9,544 bases of DNA from Prevotellaceae bacterium (GCA_031254635.1 JAIRUB010000151.1:1-9544), one strand, 5' to 3'. Positions 1 through 5,708 are shown, counted from the first letter of the stretch. Notes: a model not told the origin generated them from the sequence alone. Translations and numbers: made by a program.

Positions 1-968
1 ATGCCCGTACCGTCTTCGGTAGTTACAAAATCGCCGCAAAGCACACGGAAGGCGCCATCGCCGGGGTTTACCCAGGGGACGAGTTGTTCGTAAGTTAATC
101 CTGCTAATTCTTTTCCTAAACAGGTAGCTAATATGGGTGCGGCTTCCAAGCCATAACGGACTAAGGCTTCTTTCGCCAAAATTACCTTTATCGGTTCTTT
201 GGTGTAAGGATTAACGGTTTCTACCAAAACATAAGTAATAGCATGCCCTACAGCCAAGGCGGTGTTGGATGGAAGTGTCCAGGGAGTGGTTGTCCATGCT
301 AAAAAGAAAGCGTCTTTGTTCACACATTTAAACGTCGCCACACAAGAAGTATCTTTCACATCACGGTAGCAACCGGGCTGATTCAGTTCGTGCGTGCTTA
401 AACCTGTACCCGCAGCAGGAGAGTATGGTTGTATGGTATAGCCCTTATAGAGCAGCCCTTTCTTATAAATTTCTTTCAGCAAATACCAGAGGCTCTCTAT
501 ATAACGATTATCGTAAGTGATATACGGATGCTGCATATCTACCCAATAGCCCATCCTGTCGGTAAGGCTTTCCCACTCTTTGGTATATTTCATTACCTCT
601 TTGCGGCAGGCGGCATTATAATCTTCTATACTGATTTTTTTACCTATATCTTCTTTGGTAACATCTAACAATTTTTCTACGCCCAACTCCACAGGCAAGC
701 CATGCGTATCCCAACCGGCCTTGCGTTCCACCAAAAAACCTTTCTGTGTTTTATAACGACAAAACACATCCTTAATAGCCCGCGCCATCACGTGATGAAT
801 GCCCGGCATACCATTAGCCGATGGCGGGCCTTCATAAAATATAAATGCCGGACATCCGCGACGAATGGCTAACGACTGTTCAAAAATTTTTTTTTCAACC
901 CAAAGCGCTTGAACTTCTTCATTGATTTTTGCTAAATCAAGCCCCTTATACTCCTTAAATTTTCTCAT
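1..968 (-). CDS. ileS: Isoleucyl-tRNA synthetase, N-terminal part (partial)
   Basis: Cytoplasmic class I aminoacyl-tRNA synthetase that charges tRNA-Ile with isoleucine. The frame is open from an ATG at 968 to the left edge, giving 322 codons of a protein usually over 1000 residues long; the C-terminal two thirds, including the KMSKS loop, lie outside the window. Visible motifs are the HIGH-type signature GPPSANGMPGIHH (residues 47-59; GIHH replaces HIGH, as is usual in Bacteroidota), GWDTHGLPVE (85-94), and the start of the CP1 editing domain with TTTPWTLPSNTALAV (226-240). The gene is divergent from the pfkB-like kinase across a 66-bp AT-rich gap. A -7 box lies about 20 bases upstream and no clear Shine-Dalgarno sequence is present, which is common in this phylum. 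ValRS and LeuRS share the fold, but the GMPGIHH context and the spacing fit IleS. There is no sign of damage. Confidence 0.96.
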   Translation of the reverse strand, partial: MRKFKEYKGLDLAKINEEVQALWVEKKIFEQSLAIRRGCPAFIFYEGPPSANGMPGIHHVMARAIKDVFCRYKTQKGFLVERKAGWDTHGLPVELGVEKLLDVTKEDIGKKISIEDYNAACRKEVMKYTKEWESLTDRMGYWVDMQHPYITYDNRYIESLWYLLKEIYKKGLLYKGYTIQPYSPAAGTGLSTHELNQPGCYRDVKDTSCVATFKCVNKDAFFLAWTTTPWTLPSNTALAVGHAITYVLVETVNPYTKEPIKVILAKEALVRYGLEAAPILATCLGKELAGLTYEQLVPWVNPGDGAFRVLCGDFVTTEDGTG

Positions 969-987
969 AAAAACGATAAATAACTTA

Positions 988-995
988 CAAAATTA
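988..995 (-). promoter_or_regulatory. Candidate -7 box for ileS
   Basis: Read on the minus strand this is TAATTTTG, a full match to the Bacteroidota -7 consensus TAnnTTTG, ending 20 bases before the ileS ATG. No TTTG or TTG is seen at the expected -33 spacing, so the call rests on the -7 element and its position only. Confidence 0.4.
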
Positions 996-1007
996 CAAAA
1001 TAATACG

Positions 1008-1015
1008 TATATTTG
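1008..1015 (+). promoter_or_regulatory. Candidate -7 box for the pfkB-like kinase
   Basis: TATATTTG matches the Bacteroidota -7 consensus TAnnTTTG exactly and lies 20 bases before the GTG start at 1035. A -33 TTTG is not evident. It sits back to back with the ileS -7 box, so the two divergent promoters would share about 30 bp. Confidence 0.4.
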
Positions 1016-1034
1016 TTGTTTAATTATAAAAAAA

Positions 1035-2006
1035 GTGAAAAGAATACTCGGAATAGGCAATGCCTTGGTTGATATTCTGGTAAATCTGCCGGACGACAAT
1101 CTTTTAAACGAATTTAATTTGCCCAAAGGCAGTATGCAGCATGTTGACGAAGCTACCGCCAATCTTTTATGGAAAAAGCTGCAATCACTTGGTACACAGG
1201 TTGTAGCTGGGGGTTCAGCGGCTAATGCCATAGCAGGAATTGCCCAATTGGGCTTGCCCTGTAAATTTATCGGAAAAACAGGTAATGACGAGTTAGGCCG
1301 TTATTTTGCCGATGATCAGACAACCCACGGCATTCAGTCTTTGTTACTAAAAAGCAAAACATCCACCGGGCGCTGCACCGTATCTATTACTCCCGATGCC
1401 GAGCGGACTATGGCTACGTACTTAGGTGCAGCTGTTGAATTAGTGCCTGAGGACTTGGACGAGAAAATGTTTGAGGGGTATGATTATTTTCATGTTGAGG
1501 GTTATTTGGTACAAAACCACGGCTTGGTGCGTCGTTCTGTTGAATTAGCAAAGGCCAAACAGCAAATCATTTCCCTAGACTTGGCCAGCTACAACGTGGT
1601 AGAAGAGAACCTTGAATTTCTTCGCGACATTCTTCGTAATTATGTTGATATTGTGTTTGCCAATGAGGCCGAAGCCGAAAGTTTCACTGGAGCGCAGCCG
1701 CACGAGGCCCTGCACGAACTTGGCAAGTATTGTTCCATCGCCGTAGTGAAATTGGGACGCAACGGCTCCCTGATAAAGTCTGGCGACAGCGGCTACATGA
1801 TTCGTCCCTATCCCACGAAGGCCATTGATGCCACCGGCGCCGGCGATTTGTACGCCTCCGGCTTCCTTTATGCACATGCATCGGGCATGCCTTTGGACAA
1901 ATGCGGCGATATCGGCTCCTACGTGTCCGACAAGATAGTAGGCGTTATCGGAACTAAGCTACCGGAGGAGGCGTGGAAAGGTATTAGGCAATATATTAGT
2001 AATTGA
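1035..2006 (+). CDS. PfkB-family carbohydrate/nucleoside kinase, adenosine kinase-like
   Basis: Predicted cytoplasmic ATP-dependent kinase of the ribokinase/PfkB fold, 323 residues, a normal full length. It begins MKRILGIGNALVDILV, the typical first strand with a substrate-binding Asp, and continues with the glycine-rich GGSAAN (59-64). PfkB signature 2 is DATGAGD (265-271), whose last Asp (D271) is the catalytic base and whose GAG forms the anion hole. The overall form resembles the adenosine kinase/inosine-guanosine kinase branch rather than fructokinase or ribokinase, so nucleoside salvage is a reasonable guess, but the substrate cannot be read from sequence. The start is GTG at 1035, since no ATG lies nearby and the N-terminus fits the family; there is no Shine-Dalgarno sequence. 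The last 300 bases are clearly richer in GC than the first 600. Confidence 0.9.
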   Translation: MKRILGIGNALVDILVNLPDDNLLNEFNLPKGSMQHVDEATANLLWKKLQSLGTQVVAGGSAANAIAGIAQLGLPCKFIGKTGNDELGRYFADDQTTHGIQSLLLKSKTSTGRCTVSITPDAERTMATYLGAAVELVPEDLDEKMFEGYDYFHVEGYLVQNHGLVRRSVELAKAKQQIISLDLASYNVVEENLEFLRDILRNYVDIVFANEAEAESFTGAQPHEALHELGKYCSIAVVKLGRNGSLIKSGDSGYMIRPYPTKAIDATGAGDLYASGFLYAHASGMPLDKCGDIGSYVSDKIVGVIGTKLPEEAWKGIRQYISN

Positions 2007-2186
2007 ATAACTGAGTAACTGAATAATGATTGGTGGATTAAAGATAAAGGATTTAAAGACAAAAAACTTAAAATGTCTTTGTTCACAACTCACAGCTTTA
2101 CAAACTTTATAAACTTTTAACTCATAAACCGCTTAACTCTTCACACTGCACAGCAAATATCAAATAAGCAAATAAACAATAAGCAA
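2007..2186. other. Intergenic spacer between pfkB-like gene and cvpA
   Basis: This is 180 bp of AT-rich DNA without a credible ORF. It contains the inverted repeat AAAGACA/TGTCTTT (2055-2061 and 2074-2080, 12-base loop), which could form a weak hairpin after the kinase gene but lacks a T-run. Just before the cvpA start there is an 11-bp direct repeat, AATAAGCAAAT, at 2163-2173 and 2178-2188, the second copy reaching into the ATG. No TAnnTTTG promoter was found, so cvpA may be read through from the kinase gene or use a promoter I cannot recognise. Confidence 0.5.
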
Positions 2187-2660
2187 ATGATTCTCCTTGA
2201 CATTATCATCCTCTTAATACTTGTAGCAGCCTTTATTTTTGGGGTAATGAAAGGAATTATCAGGCAAGTTTTTGGTTTGCTGGCGCTGTTTCTTGGTGTG
2301 TATTGCTCCTTTAAATTTTCGTATTGGGCAGGAGGTTACATAGTCCAATGGTTTCATACTAGCGAGGCGCTTACTCAAGGCATCGCTTTTGCTTTAACTT
2401 TCGCTGTTGTAGTTGTAGCAGTTATTCTTGTGGGCAAACTTGTGGCACGGTTAATTAGTTTAGCAGCACTCGGACTCTTCGATAAAATACTCGGCGGACT
2501 CTTCGGCCTGTTGAAATTTGCTTGCATATTATGTGTATTGCTTTACATTGTACAACATTTCGATGCACAATTTCATTTTTTATCGGCAGAAATAAAGCAA
2601 TCTTTCTTCTTCCAATTTTTCGACACCATTACTAAAATGGCATTCCCTTATTTGTTGTGA
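2187..2660 (+). CDS. CvpA-family inner-membrane protein
   Basis: Small polytopic membrane protein of 157 residues. It starts MILLDIIILLILVAAFIFGV, the typical CvpA opening in which an Asp precedes a hydrophobic helix, followed by the G-x-IRQ-F-GLLAL block (23-34). Four membrane segments are visible at about 3-20, 27-46, 64-86 and 101-124. The FDKILGGLFGLLK stretch (98-110) matches the conserved D-(K/R)-x-x-G-x-x-x-G region of the family. CvpA was first linked to colicin V production and purF expression in E. coli, and later to envelope or bile stress; in Bacteroidota the biochemical role is unknown. It follows the kinase gene on the same strand at 180 bp and converges with the xseB side. The start at the only suitable ATG gives the expected N-terminus. 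The family call is fairly secure, the function is not. Confidence 0.88.
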   Translation: MILLDIIILLILVAAFIFGVMKGIIRQVFGLLALFLGVYCSFKFSYWAGGYIVQWFHTSEALTQGIAFALTFAVVVVAVILVGKLVARLISLAALGLFDKILGGLFGLLKFACILCVLLYIVQHFDAQFHFLSAEIKQSFFFQFFDTITKMAFPYLL

Positions 2661-2732
2661 AGCGTTATAAGTTAAGCGATATTAAAGTGTGTGCTGAGGT
2701 TTTGCATTTTAATTTTGCTTTCTTTTTAACAA

Positions 2733-3002
2733 CTATCTGTCAATTTTTATTCCAATGTGAATTCCTAAAATTAAACTAATTAATAATATTGAAATATGTA
2801 AACCTAAAAAATGGAGGCTCAATATGCCCAATGCTGTCAAGATAAAATAATTTTACCCATATTGGCAGTGTATTATCATGGTAAAACAGATGTCATCAGG
2901 TAATGGTAATAATGGTGTTATAATTTCAAAATCAATAAATTCCCAAAGGAAAATAAATAGAATTGTAAAAATTAATATTAACAAAAACCTACCGCCTGTC
3001 AT
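2733..3002 (-). pseudogene. Small two-helix membrane protein interrupted by an in-frame stop
   Basis: Reading leftward from ATG 3002, the frame encodes 49 residues with one strong membrane helix (FLLILIFTILFIFLWEFI, about residues 6-23) and a patch ending LPDDICFTMII, then meets a TAA at 2855-2853. The same frame continues for 39 more codons as a second hydrophobic segment (LTALGILSLHFLGLHISILL and onward), ending IGIKIDR before a TAG at 2735-2733. Both halves look like real membrane-protein sequence in one frame, so I read this as one roughly 90-residue gene with a nonsense codon, or with a short compensated frameshift: around 2845-2870 the neighbouring frame reads LPIWVKLFYL, which also looks coding. 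No ATG starts the second half. The gene lies just downstream of xseB on the same strand. I do not recognise the family. Two separate tiny ORFs, or chance, remain possible. Confidence 0.45.
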
Positions 3003-3010
3003 AATTTTTA

Positions 3011-3055
3011 AATTTTCAACCGTCATTGCGAGGTACGAAGCAATCAATTTTCAAC
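3011..3055. repeat. REP-like short repeat flanked by 10-bp direct repeats
   Basis: A 25-bp unit at 3021-3045 starts CGTCATTGCGAGG and ends GAAGCAATC. From memory this resembles a dispersed bacterial intergenic repeat of the CGTCATTGCGAG...GAAGCAATC type. It is bounded on both sides by an identical 10-mer, AATTTTCAAC (3011-3020 and 3046-3055). The exact abutment of the duplicates looks like a target-site duplication. The unit is a weak palindrome (ATTGC and GCAAT outer arms). Its right edge supplies the xseB stop codon. Confidence 0.65.
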
Positions 3056-3241
3056 TCTCAATTCTTCTTCCACCTGCCGCAGGCGTTCCATGCAGAATGC
3101 CAGTAGTTCATTGGCGCGTTTCATCTCTATAGACAGGCTGTCGATGTCGGCTGTGCCGCTTTTTAGCTTGTTGACAATAGTTTCTAATTCGGCCTTGGCC
3201 GACTGGTAGCTCATGTTAGCATTATTTTTTTTCGTAGCCAT
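3044..3241 (-). CDS. xseB: Exodeoxyribonuclease VII small subunit
   Basis: Small subunit of exonuclease VII, which joins XseA in a large complex that degrades single-stranded DNA from both ends. The 65-residue protein is almost entirely helical and carries the family pattern: SYQSAKAELETIVNKL (about 11-26), then a short loop with D-I-D-S-L (33-37), then a second charged helix through ANELLAFCMERLRQVEEELR (44-63). This is the usual two-helix hairpin that binds the XseA stalk; other members run to about 80 residues, the extra being a loose C-terminus. It starts 11 bases after the xseA stop. A good AAGGAAG Shine-Dalgarno sequence sits in that gap, unusually clear for this window, and supports the ATG at 3241 over the internal ATG at codon 10. 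The stop codon (TGA, 3046-3044) straddles the edge of the inserted repeat at 3021-3045. Confidence 0.9.
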   Translation of the reverse strand: MATKKNNANMSYQSAKAELETIVNKLKSGTADIDSLSIEMKRANELLAFCMERLRQVEEELRVEN

Positions 3242-3252
3242 ATATTTCTTCC

Positions 3253-4449
3253 TTATTCTGTTTGTAAATTATAATTTTTGATTGTGAACCTGCCTTTATG
3301 CAGTGTGATTTCTATTTCTTCCTGCAAGTGAATAGCGGCTGGGTTAGTAAGCGCCTTTCCCTGCTGCCTTACTACGGCATAACCGCGTGCCAGCACACTA
3401 TAAGGGTTGTAACTTTGTAAATCATTAGCATAAAGTTGTAGCTTAAATTTTTCCTGCTGCAATTGCTGTTGGCTGTGCATGGCAATCAGTTGTTGCAATA
3501 AAGAAAGCGTATGTTGTTCTTTATTCAATACTGCAAGGGCTATGTTTTCTATAATCTCGCCGAACGCTTCCAATTCGACTTCCTGCGAACTCAGGCAATC
3601 AATGAGGTAGTTGGCTACGGCAGTAGGGGTTTTTAGCGATTGATACGCCACCATATCAACCACGCTCTCATCTTTATTGTGCCCAATGCCGGTGAGTACG
3701 GGCAGAGGGAATTGTGCTACATGGGCAGCCAGCATATAGTCGTCGAAGCATATTAAGTCGGCTGTAGCGCCGCCGCCACGGATAATAGCTACTACATCAA
3801 AAGCCTGTTGGTAATTGTTAATAGCATCAAGCGCAGCTATGATTTCAGTAACCGCAGTAGCGCCCTGTACCGATGCCGGAAAAAGGGTTACAGCAAAAGC
3901 GTAGCTTTCATCGTTTTCGTATAATTGGTGAATGAAGTCCTGATACCCCGCTGCCTGTTCCGATGAAATCACAGCAATACGTTGCGGCAAAAGAGGAAAT
4001 TCCAATTCGCGATTCATATCAAACACTCCGTCGCTTTGCAATTGGGCGATGGTGCTGCGGCGTTGCAGCGCCATACTGCCAACGGTGTAGGAGGGCTCTA
4101 TATCTACAATGTTCAGGCTTATTCCATACAATACATGAAACTGTATACTTGCCTTCACCAACACTTTCAGTCCGGCAGACAAGGGGCGCCCTGTGCTGCT
4201 TTCAAAATAAGGCTTAATCATACGGAAAGCTGAAGCCCAAATCGTAGCGGCAACTTTGGCTTTTAACTGTTCGCCATCTTCTTCTTTTTCTATTAAGGAT
4301 AAATAACAGTGACCTGTTGTATTAGTTTTAATTTCGTTAATCTCGGCAGTAAGCCAATAGCTGTCGGGCAAACCGCTTTCCAATGCCTGCTTAGCCTTGT
4401 CGAGCAGTTCCGATAAATTAATGCCGGTAGTTATTTCTCCTTTCTTCAT
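3253..4449 (-). CDS. xseA: Exodeoxyribonuclease VII large subunit
   Basis: Catalytic large subunit of exonuclease VII, which processively cuts single-stranded DNA to short oligonucleotides in repair and recombination. From the chosen ATG at 4449 it has 398 residues. The order is an N-terminal OB-fold (about 8-120, with SYWLTAEINEI near 30), the linker PLLPQRIAVISSEQAAGYQDF (153-172), the nuclease core with RGGGATADLICFDD (224-237) and GIGHNKDESVVDMVA (254-268) followed by KTPTAVA (273-279), a shortened coiled-coil stalk (about 285-345), and the C-terminal NPYSVLARGYAVV (348-360). It is shorter than E. coli XseA (456), mainly in the stalk. An upstream ATG at 4506 would add 19 residues but would overlap the kinase gene by 53 bases; the start at 4449 leaves a 4-base gap after the kinase stop and gives the standard family N-terminus. 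xseB follows directly. Confidence 0.95.
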   Translation of the reverse strand: MKKGEITTGINLSELLDKAKQALESGLPDSYWLTAEINEIKTNTTGHCYLSLIEKEEDGEQLKAKVAATIWASAFRMIKPYFESSTGRPLSAGLKVLVKASIQFHVLYGISLNIVDIEPSYTVGSMALQRRSTIAQLQSDGVFDMNRELEFPLLPQRIAVISSEQAAGYQDFIHQLYENDESYAFAVTLFPASVQGATAVTEIIAALDAINNYQQAFDVVAIIRGGGATADLICFDDYMLAAHVAQFPLPVLTGIGHNKDESVVDMVAYQSLKTPTAVANYLIDCLSSQEVELEAFGEIIENIALAVLNKEQHTLSLLQQLIAMHSQQQLQQEKFKLQLYANDLQSYNPYSVLARGYAVVRQQGKALTNPAAIHLQEEIEITLHKGRFTIKNYNLQTE

Positions 4450-4453
4450 ATTG

Positions 4454-5365
4454 CTATTTCCCCAACTCAAACCAAAATTTGCTGCCTTGTCCCTCTGCGC
4501 CTTCAACTTGAAGTCGACTGCCGTGCTTTTCTACCAATTCCTTACATACGACAAGCCCCAGTCCGCTGCCCGATTCACCGGCGGTACCCTTGCGTGAATG
4601 CTGACGGTCAATGCGGAAAAGGTTTTGCAACTGCTCGTCGGTTATCCCAATGCCTGTGTCGCTAACCGAAATGGCGTAAGCAGGGAAAACAAGGGCTTTC
4701 CCCCCTTTGGGAGGATTAAAAGGGGGGGGAATATCCAGTGTTACCGTACCTCCCCTTGCTGTGAAATTCACAGCAAGGGGAAGAAGGTTGCGAACAACGG
4801 CTGTTATCATATTCTCGTCGCCGGTAAGGATAGCCGATTTGGAAATGTGCAGTTTGAATTTTATGCCCTTGCGCTCGGCTATGTTTTTAACCAAGCTAAG
4901 GTCCGATTGTAGGGCGGAAATAAGGTCGAACCGGGCGGGGAGGTAAGGCATGCGCCCTGTTTGCACCTGCGCCCAGTTGAGCAGGTTGTAGAGCAGTTCC
5001 ACTTGTCCGTCAGCCGACTTCAACAGTTCGCGGTAATATTTTGATAACAATTCGGTGTTCCAGTTTTCGGCTTCTTTCGTTAGTAATTGCAGGGCGTCAC
5101 GTTGGGCGAGGACGGGGTTTTTCAGGTCGTGCGAGATAATGCTGAAAAACCTGTCTTTCGTGGCGTTCATTTCGGCAAGGTCACGGTTACGGCAGTTGCG
5201 GAGCGTTACCACATATATGAACAGTGCTATCAACACGCCTGCTGCAAATAATCCGCCTATATAGATATACCGCAATGTTTCGTGACTGCCTGCTGCTTGC
5301 CTGTAAAATTCAAAACCAAATTTTTTCAACAAACTCACTATTTTTCTATATTTGAAACCTGACAA
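4454..5365 (-). CDS. Chimeric HicA-fragment/sensor histidine kinase
   Basis: 303 residues from a TTG at 5365. Residues 2-31 (SGFKYRKIVSLLKKFGFEF, then YRQAAGSHETLR) read as the first helix, first strand and GSH active-site turn of a HicA mRNA-interferase toxin. The sequence then runs in frame into a membrane helix (about 32-55), a HisKA dimerisation/phosphoacceptor segment (FFSIISHDLKNP, H79), and a HATPase domain with N-box VVRNLL (191-195), G1 DTGIGI (236-241), G2 GSGLGL (266-271) and C-terminal GSKFWFELGK. No sensor domain remains. Two oddities sit in the ATPase domain: the second N-box Asn is replaced by Leu (L197) within a perfect palindrome, and residues 212-223 are an insertion encoded by a C-tract/G-tract palindrome. 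No response regulator is nearby. The upstream frame is open for only 8 more codons (to a TAG at 5392-5390) and has no ATG; GTG at 5338 is an alternative start. It may be inactive. Confidence 0.8.
   Translation of the reverse strand: MSGFKYRKIVSLLKKFGFEFYRQAAGSHETLRYIYIGGLFAAGVLIALFIYVVTLRNCRNRDLAEMNATKDRFFSIISHDLKNPVLAQRDALQLLTKEAENWNTELLSKYYRELLKSADGQVELLYNLLNWAQVQTGRMPYLPARFDLISALQSDLSLVKNIAERKGIKFKLHISKSAILTGDENMITAVVRNLLPLAVNFTARGGTVTLDIPPPFNPPKGGKALVFPAYAISVSDTGIGITDEQLQNLFRIDRQHSRKGTAGESGSGLGLVVCKELVEKHGSRLQVEGAEGQGSKFWFELGK
4697..4731. repeat. C-tract/G-tract palindromic insert inside the kinase gene
   Basis: TTTCCCCCCTTT (4697-4708) and AAAAGGGGGGGGAA (4718-4731) are inverted copies around a 9-base loop, with six C against eight G. 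On the coding strand this encodes residues 212-223 of the kinase (I-P-P-P-F-N-P-P-K-G-G-K), which lie where HATPase domains normally have a short strand-to-strand turn before the G1 box. The form resembles G/C-tract palindromes scattered in some Bacteroidota genomes. Confidence 0.6.
4751..4781. repeat. Perfect 15-bp inverted repeat in the kinase N-box
   Basis: TCCCCTTGCTGTGAA (4751-4765), one central A (4766), then TTCACAGCAAGGGGA (4767-4781), an exact inverted copy. The hairpin falls inside the coding sequence and encodes the stretch L-P-L-A-V-N-F-T-A-R-G, where other kinases have a form like L-S-N-A-x-K-F-T-x-x-G. The length of the protein is unchanged here, so this replaces sequence rather than adding it. 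Confidence 0.9.
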
Positions 5366-5425
5366 TCGTCCCAGACTATTACACTGAAACTACTAATGGA
5401 TAGTGAAAAGAATTATTGAACATTG

Positions 5426-5590
5426 CTAAATTTGCAATTTGTTAATTAGTTTTTTTGCAACATCTCGCGCAAATTCAATAGTTTCTGTAATAGTGTTCCC
5501 TTGTACAACTATTCCTTGTATGTTGTCGGAAGTTGCTAAATAAACACCTTTCGGCAATTCTTCTATTTGGAAATTTACCATTTTTCCCAT
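5426..5590 (-). CDS. HicB-like antitoxin (short, DNA-binding domain absent)
   Basis: 54 residues from ATG 5590: MGKMVNFQIEELPKGVYLAT, then SDNIQGIVVQGNTITETIEF and ARDVAKKLINKLQI. The layout F-x-I-x-x-L-x-x-G-x-Y-x-A-(T/S)-x-x-x-x-G-x-V-x-Q-G-x-T, then a helix of E-x-A-R-D-V-A, is the partial RNase H fold of HicB antitoxins, which cover the HicA toxin. It lacks the C-terminal helix-turn-helix or ribbon-helix-helix of longer HicB proteins, as do other short members. It lies 60 bases upstream of the HicA-like N-terminus of the kinase chimera, the hicB-hicA order seen in some TA pairs. A GTG at 5611 would add 7 residues, and an ATG at 5581 would remove 3; the leader after the promoter favours 5590. 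With its toxin truncated, it is probably an orphan antitoxin. Confidence 0.75.
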   Translation of the reverse strand: MGKMVNFQIEELPKGVYLATSDNIQGIVVQGNTITETIEFARDVAKKLINKLQI

Positions 5591-5613
5591 AATCTTTTTT
5601 TTAATGTACACAG

Positions 5614-5643
5614 CAAAGATACAAAATATTTCGTGTAACCCAA
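5614..5643 (-). promoter_or_regulatory. Bacteroidota-type promoter for hicB and downstream genes
   Basis: On the minus strand TTG (5643-5641), exactly 19 bases, then TATCTTTG (5621-5614), which matches the -33/-7 consensus of Bacteroidota primary sigma factors. The predicted start is near 5607, giving a leader of about 17 bases to the ATG at 5590. It is the only convincing promoter seen for the hicB-kinase-xseA-xseB row. Confidence 0.65.
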
Positions 5644-5691
5644 TATGTCAAAGAACTTTTATAGTGATTAACGGTTAATGATTAGTGAAGG

Positions 5692-5708
5692 GGACATGTG
5701 TCATGTCC
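5692..5708. repeat. Palindrome at the presumed left edge of the IS remnant
   Basis: GGACATG, TGT, CATGTCC: perfect 7-bp arms with a 3-base loop. It lies 34 bases before the orfA start, where an IS3 left terminus would be expected. No matching right-end copy was found, so its identity as an IS end is not shown. Confidence 0.45.

Noticed and set aside
429..668. Plus-strand ORF of 79 codons
   Set aside because: It is antisense to well-conserved ileS sequence and has no family pattern.
965..1231. Minus-strand ORF of 88 codons
   Set aside because: It covers the start of the pfkB-like gene on the other strand and the divergent promoter gap; the sequence is low in meaning.
2163..2188. Direct repeat AATAAGCAAAT before cvpA as an operator
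   Set aside because: It is short, AT-rich and low in complexity; chance or slippage explains it as well.
3011..3055. CRISPR repeat
   Set aside because: There is one unit only, with no spacer array and no cas gene in the window.
2878..3132. Plus-strand ORF of 84 codons across the repeat and the end of xseB
   Set aside because: It is antisense to xseB and the membrane-protein frame, and crosses the inserted repeat.
4397..5264. Several plus-strand ORFs of 66-104 codons
   Set aside because: They lie opposite the kinase and xseA, whose motifs are clear; composition alone keeps these frames open.
5421..5423. ATG directly after the hicB stop as the true hicA start
   Set aside because: It opens only a 14-codon frame ending at TAA and is out of frame with the HicA-like sequence, so it would need an extra frameshift.
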